Shown in pieces: positions 25,179 to 36,615 of a stretch of DNA of 64,000 nucleotides; the stretch's first letter is position 1; every line of letters begins with the position of its first letter. Position numbers and translations under genes: made by a program. Origin of the DNA: Phoebastria nigripes (taxonomy: Eukaryota > Chordata > Aves > Procellariiformes > Diomedeidae); contig JAYKAV010000955.1 in assembly GCA_035582835.1 (NCBI GenBank), forward strand, positions 419,327 to 483,326. The letters run 5' to 3'. The notes below the pieces were generated by a model. The model saw nothing but the letters and a program-made list of their open reading frames with translations, made no database searches and was not told the DNA's origin.

Positions 25179-28100
25179 TTCTGACAGGGCTCTGTTACAG
25201 CCCGCAGAATGATGTCTTTATGCATGACACTAGGGTATTTTTTTGTGTACCTGAGAGAGAGCAGGAGTATTTTTGAAATTGCAACATCCCCTGTGATGCA
25301 GAAGTCAAACTTGGTGCAGTCTGCATCTATGCTGTCTGCTTGGATCAGACTCTGTGGTGACCTATCCTATCAAATGTGCCCAGTTTCCCGTAGAAAAGGA
25401 TTAGTTGGTTCACTCTAAACACCAGCCTGGGAGCAAGTGAGGCTGCCTACAATGTGGACAAAGAGACAGACTTTCTGTGTGGGAAATATGATCAATAGCT
25501 ACAATTTATTTGAGATTCCTACCAGAGTTACTGCAAGAAAATTGCTTTGAAGAACTGTAATACATCAGTAATTTCAGCTGCATTGCAATTGAGGCATCTA
25601 CAATCAGATCCAATCACTGGGAGGTTTTTTGAGTTTGATTATTTTTATCTCTTTTTTCATAATGACTGTAGCTGAACTAGCTGAAGAAAAGGAGAAAAGT
25701 GATTGCAAATTGTCATCTGTAGAAGACAAAGTCTATCACAGTGGTAAATAAAAGGCAGACTGTTTCAGAAGCAATGGCAAAGTAGTGAGATGATCCATGC
25801 GTACCTCTTGGGTTGCCAGTGTCATATCAACAATACGTGCTTTGCTTGTAGATTTTCCTGCAGCTCCGGCTCATAAAAACATGACACTGTGAATTAAGAG
25901 AAATGGCAAAGGGAGAAATGAATCAGTGCAAATTGAACCATATTATGCACAAACAAGGCACTAAGTAAAGTGTGTGCATCAACTGACATTTTTGAGCACT
26001 ACCGTTAATCGTATGTATTTTGTATTTCACTTTAATGTGATAATTTCTTTCAGTTGCTGACATCTACTGAAATTTTAGTAAATGTGAGATATAAATAGAC
26101 AGATCTCTGTTTGGTTAAGCATGGAAAACACTTCTTTGTATTGAAGGTAAAAGAACAGAGTGTGATATGGAGGCACTTGCACTATTTCATAACCCTGCCA
26201 TTTATCATTTGCCTGTTGGATACTAATTCCTGAGGCAGCTTATTGGATCTGTACACTGCAAACAGGAAACGATTATATTTTTATCCAAAGTTATTACAGA
26301 AAATAACCCAATGATAGTCTTGCAGTCTAAAAATTTCTATTGAAGCATCTATTCAGAACTGTCATGAATCTCACTGAGTAGTAAGAGCTTACTTAAGGCA
26401 CTCTGCATTTTGTTAATATCATCCTCGCCAACTCTCATTAGTATCACAGTTAATACAGTTTAATTCTCAATCTCCCAAACTTAATATAGACAGGCTTGTC
26501 TGGAGTAGCTGCCCAAACTGTTGGTGCAAGAGCCATAGCCATAGTCATAGAATGAGGAATGGGGAAGGTATGTGGAAATAACCCTGTTGCAGGTGATTCA
26601 TAACTCATCTAGATCTGTTCTGCTCCCAGGTGGGACCTCAGTGTCCGCTGCAGGAGGAAGGTGCACTATCCCACCTCCCCCAGGAGGGACAGCTTTATTG
26701 GCCCGGTCTCTGGGAATCCTCTTCACAGGCACTGTGCAGAGGTGTTGTCCTGGTTTCTTTGAGCGTTCTGCAGCCAGGAGGATTTATCAAACATGCTGGT
26801 GGAAGTCATGCATCTGGCAACTGGTGAAAGGAAACAGAGCAGCTCTGAATTCCCTGTGTCCCAAAGTCAAGTTCATTGAAAGATTAATCCAAACAGAGAA
26901 TTGCCTGAAAGCTTCATATTTTATTTCCACAGTCTCTCCTGATCAGAAGGAAAGATTGCTGAAAGAGAAAAATCATCATGTGAGACAAAGACCTGAGACA
27001 AGCTCTGTGTACCAAGTCTCCTCCATGCTTTCAGATCTCGAGCTGACAGTGTTATAGTTTTTACTGCTACGAAGCTTGGGCTTCAGCTGGTTGCCAATGT
27101 AATACAAACAGCAGTGGTTCATCTGAATGGGGAAATTAGCTGGATTAGCTTTAGCAGAGTAAGCTGTTTGGCAGGGACTGTTGTGGAGTCGCTTCCCATG
27201 GTGGGCATTGCCCCTCAGCACAGGAGCACCTGGGGAGGAGCACCGGGCAGTCCCAACGCGTGTGCAGTCCTCAGCCACATTGCCTCATCACTCTTTATAG
27301 ACTGTCTTTAAAAAGCTGCAGCCTGCAGCTAACCATTTTAACACAAGCCATTTCCTTTTAGTTTCTCAGAGCAGCAAAAGCATGTTTACATCAAGTCCCA
27401 AACATCTGTTCTTTCTTCCAGAACCGCTTTCATTATCAGGACAGAGGAGGATGGGTAGGAAAATAGGAGTCCATCATGCAGGCAATGCAGAAGTGTGAGA
27501 AAACACAAATTTACTGATGCAGGATTATATAAAATAATAAAAGTATCTAGGGCAATGGGGCAAATTATGTATACTTATTCTTACACTCCCTGTCCTGCAT
27601 GTTAGTTTAATGCTTGTTGTGCAGAGCATATCTGCCAGCTGCTATATAATTAAAATCTTGTATGATTGTAGTGCCCAGCGCAGGTCAGGTGCCAGTAGTA
27701 CACTAGGGCCTGTTACTTGTAATGCAAAATGAAGTGTTTTAGAAAGAAAGGTTGCCTAGTTGTGTGGTTTTCAAGCTCTTTTGAGTCGTGAGCCTCTAAA
27801 ATCTTTCTATGGAAGGTGAGGACCCCTTTAGAAATTTCACATACTGCAGAGCAGTGCATGAACTTGTTCTTCCCAGTTACCAGTCACAGACCTCTGGGAA
27901 ATTATCTGTAGGGGTTTATGGGTCACAGGCTGAAAGTGAGTAGTCTAGAGGACTGGGATTAAGCAATCTGGGTTCACATCATGGAAGTTAGGTATCTGAA
28001 TGTCTTTGGAAGACTTGGCACCAGGCATCAGCTGGAGTAAGAACATGCACAGGAGGAGCTGTTGCAGAGTAGTGGGAGAACTGGAAGTTTCCATCCTTGC

Positions 28101-31100
28101 TTGACTTGTGACTTTTCTGTGCCCTGAGAAAACAGCATTTGCTCTGTTCATACATGTGAATTTATGGAACAGATTTTTTTCATCTTTTGTTGTAATGCAA
28201 GAATTTCAGCAGCAACATACATAGGCTTTTATTCTAATACAAAGAGAGGTATGTATTCCTTTTCCTCTGACTCTAATCTCAGACACAATTTCTTGCTCCA
28301 AAGTACAGTGTGAAATCTATACACCTGCATCCTTCGGTGCTGTAATGAACAGTTCCACGACGTGCAGCTGTTCTGTCTTCTCAGTGAAGAGCAAAGTCAG
28401 GTCTGTAATTCTTCCAGCTGCAGCACTTGCCTTTCCTTTGATGGCTGAATTACTCCCTTTAGTTAGGCTGGTCAGGTAGAAAGCTGATAGTTCAGACATT
28501 GTAAGTCTAGGACATTAGCACATTAAAGACAGTATCCTGTGGCTTTCAACGGGGCTCGCTTTCTGCCTAGAATGATTTTCTACTTGGCAGTTAGCCTGGC
28601 TAAGTCAGATAAAAGATTTACATTTCTTTGAGCTCTGTCTTGCTTTGTTCCTTCCTTAGCCATGCTGGAACATGAGTTTAATACAACTAACTTGATATTT
28701 AAACTTGCCTTCCTTGGAGCCATGGGCTGTAGGGTAGGTGAAGGCTTCTCTCTGGGTCTCTCCTGGAGGCCATTTGCAGAAGAGCAAGCAGCATTCACGA
28801 GTAGCCAAAATTGTTGAGACCCACCCACCTCATCAGCCACATCCTTGGGTGGTCCATCTTGTGTTGTCAGGCCAGCTGGGCCTTCGTCTGCCTCTCATTT
28901 GCCCCTCAGCCTCTCCTGCACTCTGAACAGCATGGCCCCAGGGCCGAGGATTTGCAAGAGCTGCAGGAGAGCCCACCTACACTGCTATTTCTGCATTAGC
29001 CCCCCCACTAGCTACTAACTACTGAGCACTGAGGCAAACATCATGTGAAGAAATCTCGTTTACATATTGTCTTAATGTGGACTTCAAAATCACGTGCCAG
29101 TGTTTGTGCCCCCCCCTCAAATAATAATAATCAACAACAAAAAAACCCTACAGGGTTTATGTAATTTGAGATGTGGCTTTCTTCGGAGCAGACACAGTTC
29201 TTGGTCTGCAGTTCTGCTGGCACTGGATGGTGCCTGTAATAGCTGTTTCAAGAGCTGAATTTGTTTCCTAGTTCCTCATAGCACATAGGCATCATCAGTA
29301 AAATATTTTGCTGTATTTTGTTGACACGATGCAGTTTTGCACTCTGTCCATTTTCTGACACAGCATCCATTTAGGGAAGAATGGATATCCTCAATAGTGG
29401 GGAGAGTGTCTCTCTGGATGAAATTATGCAGCACAGAGTAAAACCCCAGAGGATATCACGTGCCAGTATGTCAAAGCTGCATGAGGTCATGTAACAGGCA
29501 CGGTCAGGTTTGCTCGTTCAGCCAGTCTCTGCTTCACAGAACCTGGTTTATCTAAACTTTACTAAACCATATTTTATTAAACCCAGGTTTAAGAAGTGAA
29601 CTACAAAACACTTTATCAAGAGCACTAAACACAGTCAGTGGACTGTAGATGTTGAGTCAATTGGGATGGCTTCACGCAGGATTTGAGGCCTCCCTGCCAG
29701 GCTCTCCCTTGGCCATCTGCCTCCTTTTGCAGCAGACCGGCTCCAGGATGGGGTCACCCATTGATACTGTGCCTCTTACCAGGACCACCCCATGATAAAG
29801 GAAAGAACAGCCACTTCTTGGATTGAGGACCCCAATCTCGCAGTGGAGTTTTAATTGAATTTATAGGCTGCAATTCAAAGGAACTTTAATCTCTAAAAAA
29901 AAAAGTCCCACAAAGTTATGAAGATGGTTAAGATGCTCACATACATACATGTTGTAGGAAAGGGGCCAGAGGGAAGAGAGAGGCACGAAAAGGTGGAGCA
30001 GGGGACTGGTGCGGAGAGGCAGAAGCAGCACAGTGGGGCAGGGGGGAGAGGCAGGGCGTCCCACAGGGGCAACAGTTCCTGGGAGCTTTATGGGACTGCA
30101 CAGCAGCACTGGAACCTGCCAGTCGCAGATGTGAGATCGCCATGCCGGTATGCTGCTGCAACAAAATAGGTCATCGCTTCTTCTAGATCCGTGATTCTCC
30201 CTGCGCAGAGTGCTCTTTTGGGGGTTTTGTAGTAAGGAGCAGAGAAATAGCAAACCAGAGATTCTGTTCTCATAGGAGAACGCCAAAGGAACCAGCCTTT
30301 GTAAAGAGCGGGCACTCAGGCTGCTGCCTGAATTCCCTCTTGCTCGGCAATTTTATTTTGCCTTCCTTGAGCACAGCCAGGACCCTGTGCTCAACTCCGT
30401 CAGGCAAATCCGTTCCAGCCCCCTGTCTCTCAGGGAGACTCCACGCAACTTTGGGTGCAACAGGTTTACAGCAAAGCATGCACTCCCATGGGAGTAGTAC
30501 TCAAAAATACTAACCCAGTGCTCCCTCTCCCAGTGCCAAGCGAAGAGCTTCATCGGGGTAAGGATAATATCTTATCCCCACATCTTCTCCCTCTCTATAT
30601 TTCCCTACAGAGCTCCTGGCTGGGCTCTGCCCAGGTTCTCGGCGTAGGCATTAATCTCAAATTCTGCTGCAGACTTAAAGAAACGATACAGAAAATCTCA
30701 TTTCAGGTGTAAGCTTTCTGACTGGTGCTGCTTTCACAGCATTGTTTTGTTTTCTTTCTCTGCTGCTGGCATCAGGCTGGGCAGCACTTCCAAGGGTGGA
30801 AGGCAAATAGAGCAGACAGGTGGCAGATTTTGGAGGAATGAGGCCCTGGGCCAGGGGAGACATGAGGATTAAAGTATTAATTTTTTTATCGGTTGTTTTG
30901 TCTTTTTCATTTCATGGCCTTTTAAATTGTTGCCATCGTATAGTCTGTGTTGTCCTGGAAAGTGCCCTGACTGCTTTCACTGCTGTGCCGGAGGCTGATT
31001 AGAGTCTATGGTTAATTTGGGGATAAGTGCTCGTGGAATAAAAAGACAAAACAAAACACAAAAAATTGTTGAGCCTGTCTGAGGAGAATAAAGCAACTAA

Positions 31101-31289
31101 ATCCGTCTTGTAAAGATAAGGTAAAGGAATACCAGATGGCAGATTTACACTTGTATGCTGGTGCTGAGTATTGCCTCAAAAAGGGTCTGGTGATGGAATT
31201 GGGTTTTTTATGTTACTATAATTAACAGAATCCATCTTGTCATGAAAAAATCCAGCAGGAGACACAGAAAGTTACAATTAAACATTCTC
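25179..31289. other. Intergenic DNA downstream of GAD2, no gene seen
   Basis: A 161-codon plus-strand open frame at 26572-27057 has no recognised domain. A SINE-like scrap lies at 27941 and a short AAT run near 29120. No RNA gene is recognised. Confidence 0.55.
27941..27985 (+). repeat. tRNA-derived SINE-like remnant
   Basis: TAGTCTAGAGGACTGGGATT is followed by CTGGGTTCACATCATGG, resembling the A and B boxes of MIR-like or AmnSINE-like elements. It lies next to another old-looking stretch (27770-27930). It is only a fragment. Confidence 0.3.
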
Positions 31290-31295
31290 TTTATT
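31290..31295 (-). promoter_or_regulatory. Candidate far-distal poly(A) signal (AATAAA)
   Basis: Minus-strand CCCAATAAAGAG is followed by a U-rich segment. Another AATAAA occurs at 31386-31391. If used, the 3' UTR would be about 2.5 kb, which could fit the long GAD2 mRNA described in mammals. This is weak evidence from the motif alone. Confidence 0.25.
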
Positions 31296-33244
31296 GGGAC
31301 CTTGCTCCAAAATGGCACAAATGATAAATGCTCAGAGTGCCCATCAGTGCTGCTAACAAAAAGACCGAGAGTCACGTTTTACACTTTTATTTGGATTTAG
31401 ATCAACACCACAGGTAAGATACTTTGGTCAAACACAAGAACAGGTTGCTATGCCGCTTTTTCCTGGCTGCAATAAGTACAGTAACATGGAAAAAAAAATG
31501 CTGGTTCTCCTGGAACACTGAATGTAAATCTTGGATTGGCACATACAGCTAATAAGTAAGTTGTTTGCACTTAGCACTTTAAAACGGAATTGCACATGCA
31601 AGATGTAACCAGGCTACTGATCACCTTCAGCATTGTCCCTGTACTATTTTTACTTTTTAAGCTCTTTGCTTGCCTTTTTCCCAGCAAGAAAAAAGAATAT
31701 TAATTTGCTGCTCTATTCAGTATTTCAGTGATTAGTCTGCTGATTTTGACACATTTAGCAAAGGTCACATTGAAGTCCTTCCTGATAGAACTGGTATCTC
31801 CTCTGTAGCTTGACTTGCAACACTATATGCATCGCAGGTAGCAATGGCAATCCACCGAAGTGAGGCGAGAGGTCTGCCCAAAAGCTGACGAAGAGAGGTT
31901 AATACCAAGCAAAGATATAGTAGAGGGACCGGCGTGAATGCAGTTCTTAACGTTATCAAGTCAATACTACTACCACACAAATAATGACATATCAATAATA
32001 TATTGTACAAGCTCATACAGCAACACATGTTGATTTGCAACATTGTACAGTTTAAATCTAAAGTGCACAGCCTCAATCTGAGGTGACAAAACAGTACTAT
32101 CAATATAATAAAGGCAACACAATTACAGACACAATTTATTTCCTCTTACTTCATGTCCTCATGATATTACATTGAATCAATACTCCATTTATCTATTTTA
32201 GATGAAATTAAAACCACATTGCGCTTTTTTTTTCTCTTCAAGTATTTTAGAGACAGCAAAACAATATTGCTTTACAAAGAAAAGTTGGCCGTTTAGGCAA
32301 AGTTAAAACCAAAACTTTAGTAGGGTTATAAGTAGACAGGCCCGAGCTGCAGAACTCTTACCAACACTTCCAGATGTTGGGGGGAAAGAGGATAAATTTC
32401 AGTTTCCATGCCAGAGTCACCTCTAATGTTAAGGAATGATGCAGCACACGAATTCTGCAAGAGCTGTGCCCATGGTTTCTAAAAAGGCTGTGAGGCTCTG
32501 CGTGGGCTGTTTCAGGCAGATGTAGCCTTATCTCAATTTTTTCTGCAATTTCAAAAGCCGTTGCAGACAAGGATGGAGTCTAGCACTGGGAGAAACCTTT
32601 GACAAAGCAGTTTGCTACTTAGACGCCATCCCTGCCACTCAGATTACAGTCACATTTAATTTAGGCCTTGCCTTGCAGACCTGTACATCTGTAAGAAGTC
32701 TTTACCCTCTTAATGTAGCTGTGAGGTTTCATGCTATTTCATTAGTAAGAATTCCAGTCAATTTTAATTTTCAATGTAGTTTTGGACTGCTCATAGCAGA
32801 AATGGTTATGAGATAAGCATTTATTCAGACATGTGACTTTTTTTTGGATAGGCTTTTTTACCACAGAACACAGAAACCATCCAAATACAACCTTATTTCA
32901 GTCTTGGTTAGCACTGTGTATTGATTGTGCATCTGCTTAGTCAGGCCAAGTGGGAAACAATTAGGAATAATAGCATCCTATTGTTGTACTGTAATTGATC
33001 TTATTAAGTGGTTTTAAGAGCTGCAGTACTCTTGAGCTTTTTCAGTAATCAACCCTGGAGATGTACAATCCGTATGACATGGAGAAATGACATATTGGTA
33101 CCTCTTACGAATGTGGTATGTGGGCTTATATTTTAAAATAAGCAGTAATAAATATTTGAGGCACCTCCATCAAAAGAAAAAGAATCCTAGTTAATTTTCA
33201 GCTTCTATCCTTGCAGTTTTATAACCCATATAAAATAAAAATAT
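31296..33244 (-). other. AT-rich region downstream of proximal poly(A), possible extended GAD2 3' UTR
   Basis: There is no reading frame of note on either strand. The stretch is AT-rich, with no recognisable interspersed repeat, and has several minus-strand AATAAA motifs (32820, 32135, 31386, 31290). It could be extended 3' UTR or simply intergenic DNA. Confidence 0.35.
32135..32140 (-). promoter_or_regulatory. Candidate distal poly(A) signal (AATAAA)
   Basis: Minus-strand AATAAA is followed by TTGTGTCTGTAATTGTG, a G/U-rich stretch of the kind that binds CstF. It would give a 3' UTR of about 1.65 kb. A further AATAAA lies at 32820-32825. No transcript evidence is available. Confidence 0.3.
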
Positions 33245-33785
33245 ATAGTTTACAAAATAGGATTTTTTAATATATATATATTTCCTTTTGTAAAACTATA
33301 CCTATTTAAATACATTTGAAATGTTGATAAAGGTAAATTAGAAATTCTGTTCTAATACTACGAAAAAGGCAAAATACTTTCACTTTTAAACATACAGCTT
33401 GTATACTCTGCTTCTCACCGCCCCCTCCCACTTCCCCCAATTTGATTTTGTCATCATGTTGGGCAAATTTGGCATCATTCAGTCTGATTGCTTTTAATTT
33501 AAAGTAGTTGCTGTGTTAAAATTGGGGATAAAATTTTAAGTATCTTCTGTTCTTCCTTATTTGTTTCAATGCAGCTTTTTGCGCAGCTAATTATTAAGGA
33601 GGTATTCTAAAACTCAGGAAAGGACTTTAAAGGAGCCATGTTTCTTGATTTTAAACTGTACTCTACTCCAACGCCACAATATAGAAATAGATTTACTTTG
33701 GAACAAACTACAAATACATTCGCACAGTTTGTGACAACTTAATTGTCTACTTAGAGGTCCAGGAACAGACTTTCACACCCAATTA
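33245..33785 (-). other. GAD2: GAD2 proximal 3' UTR
   Basis: Downstream of the stop on the minus strand, blocks resemble the human GAD2 3' UTR as I remember it. One near 33700-33730 reads TCACAAACTGTGCGAATG and continues through a TTTGTAGTTTGTTCC stretch. Another near 33300-33350 reads TTTCTAATTTACC and then AACATTTCAAATG. Conservation seems to run close to an ATTAAA signal at 33266-33271. The end point is inferred from that signal. Confidence 0.7.
33266..33271 (-). promoter_or_regulatory. Candidate proximal poly(A) signal (ATTAAA) of GAD2
   Basis: Minus-strand ATTAAA lies in a TA-rich tract about 515 bp after the stop, at the end of the block I recognise as conserved 3' UTR. Human GAD2 has AATAAA at about this place, as I remember it. 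No AATAAA occurs here in this sequence, so use of this variant is an inference. Confidence 0.4.
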
Positions 33786-33959
33786 TTATAAATCTTGTCC
33801 CAGGCGTTCTATTTCATCAATCAGGAAATCAATGTCTTGGTGAGTTGCTGCAGGGTTTGAGATGACCATCCGGAAGAAGTTCACTTTGTCTCCCAGGGGC
33901 TGATAGCTCACCATGGTCGTTCCATACTCCATCATCCTGGCTTTTATCACTGGTGCCAC
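33786..33959 (-). CDS. GAD2: GAD2 exon 16, coding part (residues 529-585 and stop)
   Basis: This stretch has 57 codons followed by TAA at 33786-33788. It starts [19 protein letters not shown] and ends [11 protein letters not shown]. It carries [10 protein letters not shown], whose Arg matches Arg558 in the C-terminal domain. The only difference from human that I note is Glu to Asp in FLIEEIER. The acceptor is ACATTGCAG. The end is the standard GAD C-terminus, so the protein is full length at this side. Confidence 0.98.
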   Translation of the reverse strand: MAPVIKARMMEYGTTMVSYQPLGDKVNFFRMVISNPAATHQDIDFLIDEIERLGQDL

Positions 33960-34665
33960 CTGCAATGTAACAAAAAGCAGGGGATGATGATCATGATTAT
34001 TATTATTATTATCATTATTATAGTGATTTTAATTATTTTCATTATTTTCATTATTACCATCCTTATTATTATTGTAACAAAACACAGAGTATGTTTTCTT
34101 CTTTTAAAAAAGATGAAGAGCTACAAGAAGCAGTTAAAATGAAATTACATTCAATATTGATAAAAAAGTTAACCTCCATTAAGGAATAAATGGCTCATTG
34201 AAAAGACATTGGGTTTATCCTGTTTCTTTGGCCTGCTCTTAAAATCCCTGCGGAATTTTCCCCCCCTACTTTCTCAATATTGCTGACAGCCACACAGTAG
34301 CTGTTTTTTGTAGTGCTCAAAACATATGGTTACAATCGTTTTCCATCTTCTTTTTGTATACCAGAGTGCCACAGTATTATCAAGCTATTGTTGCACTTGC
34401 TGGGTTTAGCAATTGCAGTCTACAGTAACTTCAGTAAATATACACAGAGTTCAAGGAGATACTCTAGAGACCAGGCAAACCCAGGGAATACCAAACTTGG
34501 GAGACCAGAGTAAGGTGGTGCCAGCCTAACCTGCAGTAAAATGACCACGGAGGTGTCATTTGCTGGAATATCACGAGGTAACCTTGCCCTGTGCCCTGGG
34601 AAACCATTTCGAGCCTGCAAGGATTTCACTGTTCACTACATGATGTCCTGGAGGACACTGCTTAC
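33960..34665 (-). other. GAD2 intron 15
   Basis: This 706-bp GT-AG intron lies between exons 15 and 16. Its 3' end holds an imperfect ATT/AAT microsatellite at 33984-34074, very close to the exon 16 acceptor. Nothing else is recognised. Confidence 0.9.
33984..34074. repeat. Imperfect (ATT)n microsatellite
   Basis: Runs of TTATTATTATTATTATCATT are followed by ATTTTC and ATTACC interruptions over about 90 bp. Read on the minus strand it is AAT-rich and lies about 25-115 nt upstream of the exon 16 acceptor, where a branch point would normally be. Confidence 0.9.
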
Positions 34666-34755
34666 CTTCATAAGGCGGCTCATTCTTTCTTCATTGTCTT
34701 CCATACTGCGCAAGCTGGGAGGTATATACCAGAAGCAGACGTTTGTGTGCTGAGG
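34666..34755 (-). CDS. GAD2: GAD2 exon 15 (residues 499-528)
   Basis: This 90-bp exon has 30 codons, starting [16 protein letters not shown] and ending ERMSRLMK. The acceptor is TGTTTAG before CCTCAG; a second AG six bases downstream would delete Pro-Gln and is less likely. The donor is ATGAAG/GTAAG, phase 0. Human SLRTLED reads SLRSMED and RLSK reads RLMK. Confidence 0.96.
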
Positions 34756-36507
34756 CTAAACACAGAATAATGGTTTACACTGTAAGAAATGCTCGTAATA
34801 TCTCAGTTGCAATTAAGTTCGTGCCTTTCCCCCCTCTCATACATCATATTGTGACAGCAGTCAATGGTCTTCATTATTGTGGTCCACTGAGAGTCATCAT
34901 CATTATTATTGCAGAAAAGATAATTTTAGGCAATTTATTCCCAGGGTGTCAGATGCAGAAATACATCATCCAGCTGTGCAAATATATTTATCCCCTACTG
35001 AGAGGCATCTAGATTTTGTAGGTGTTGTCCCCTCCAGAGGCTGAAGGGATTGTGTGGCTAAGGCAAGACTCTATTACAGATAATTTAGAGGTGAGGACCG
35101 TGTCATTTACTTTTATTACGTGACAGAATAATATAAAATCTGGTTCTGTAAACAGGAGTCACAGGTGGTACATAAGACAGTCTAAGATTTTCTTACATTT
35201 AATGAAATTTATTACTTCTCAATTTGATTCAGCTAGCTGCTGTATTAATGTGCATGCACCACAGTGTCTTAGCTAGTTTAAGTTATATGGGACCACCAAG
35301 TAGAAAGGCATAAAGTAAGAACCAGTTGACATTTTGTGTATTTTTGCAATCTCCCAACAGTTGCCTGCCTTGCTACGTTCCTCTTTGCTGGATGCCAAAT
35401 GTGTGAGTTACAGCAACTCCTACTGCTGCCGGTTCCTTTACTCATCATCAGACCCAGGGGACCAAATTCAGTAATGATGTGTGAGGTGCAGTAAATAAAT
35501 CACAGTGGCATGTGATCTCTGAAGAAACATGGTGACGTTTATCCTTGTGCTGCAGAGCACTTAGGCACGCACTAAGTGATCACTACCAGGGAGCAATGTT
35601 CTGAGAGACAAAACCTTCCAAGGCAAGTACAGAGAGCAAAAACCATCACAAGTAGGAGGAAAAAAGCTAAAATGAGATCTTTTTTTTCTCTTTTACAGGC
35701 AAAACACCAGTTAACTTTGTAACAGAGGTCTCTACCAGGCCTGTACCCAGCCATCACAGCTGGAGAGGGTTGCCCACAAAGATCTGGCCAAACACGGGAC
35801 AGTGTGGTGCAGTTCAGAGGTACAGCCACACAACCCAGGCTGCACTACCTTGCCCTGGGCACTGTGCTCCAGCTGAGCACCTGGCACCCAGGGGTCCCAT
35901 CTCAGCTGGACTCCCTCAACAGAAAAAACATGCCCAGAGATATTTGCACCCCACATGGTGGTGTCACCTCTGCCACATGAGCCAGCTGGGCTCCTGAGCA
36001 ACACCAGCCCCTGCCCCGCGGTACTGCATCCCATCGCAGCAGGGACTGCAGTGCAGACGGCCTCCGCGGGTCTCCCCGGGTCACCCCCAGTCCACTGTGA
36101 CTGCCCACCTGAAGATGCTGATAAAAGTACTTTGCACAACCGTCCTTTCAGAGTTGTGTGGGGCACTGTAACCCCCCACTCGTAACAGACCCTGCTATTA
36201 GGAAACTGCAACTTGTTTTTATTACTTAAGAATTGGTTCTAATTCTGCGTGCGGTGTTAGCCTGAGATGCCAGTGTTTAGTTTCAGTGGGGTGAAACTGT
36301 GCAAACTGAAATCTTATGCACAGCTGCCTCATCTCCCTTGTCCCTGGATCCCATGAGGAAGAGAGATACTAGCACAACAACAGGTTTTGTTACAAGGGAC
36401 ACTGCTTTCTGTCATGTGCTGTTTGGTTTGACCTGTTGGTAGCATCCCAATAGGTGACTAAGGCAAGTGCTGTTGACCAACTGGGAAAAAGAAGTTGCAG
36501 TACATAC
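34756..36507 (-). other. GAD2 intron 14
   Basis: This 1752-bp GT-AG intron lies between exons 14 and 15. The part at 35730-36200 is GC-rich and open on both strands (159 codons on the minus strand). The residues resemble nothing I know, and the openness fits high GC content. No repeat is recognised. Confidence 0.9.
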
Positions 36508-36615
36508 CTTTCCATCAAACACCATTTCATACCCTTCTCTGTTCTTTATTTTATTGTATAGGTATTCTGCAAGTTCCAAGCACTTGTCAATTTGTGCTTC
36601 AAATCCTGTGGTTCC
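36508..36615 (-). CDS. GAD2: GAD2 exon 14 (residues 463-498)
   Basis: This 108-bp exon has 36 codons, starting [20 protein letters not shown] and ending [11 protein letters not shown]. It begins the C-terminal domain, a region known in humans as a target of GAD65 autoantibodies. The acceptor is CTAAAG and the donor is GGAAAG/GTATGT, phase 0. Changes from human are His-Val to Gln-Ile before DKCLE (GAD67 also has QI/QINK here) and Ile to Lys in YNIIKNR. Confidence 0.97.

Noticed and set aside
26572..27057. 161-codon plus-strand open frame in the intergenic flank.
   Set aside because: No domain, no promoter or partner exons and unremarkable composition; consistent with chance.
35732..36211. 159-codon minus-strand open frame in GAD2 intron 14, same strand as the gene.
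   Set aside because: GC-rich, cysteine- and glycine-rich translation with overlapping open frames on both strands. The exon 14 to 15 junction is already complete without it.
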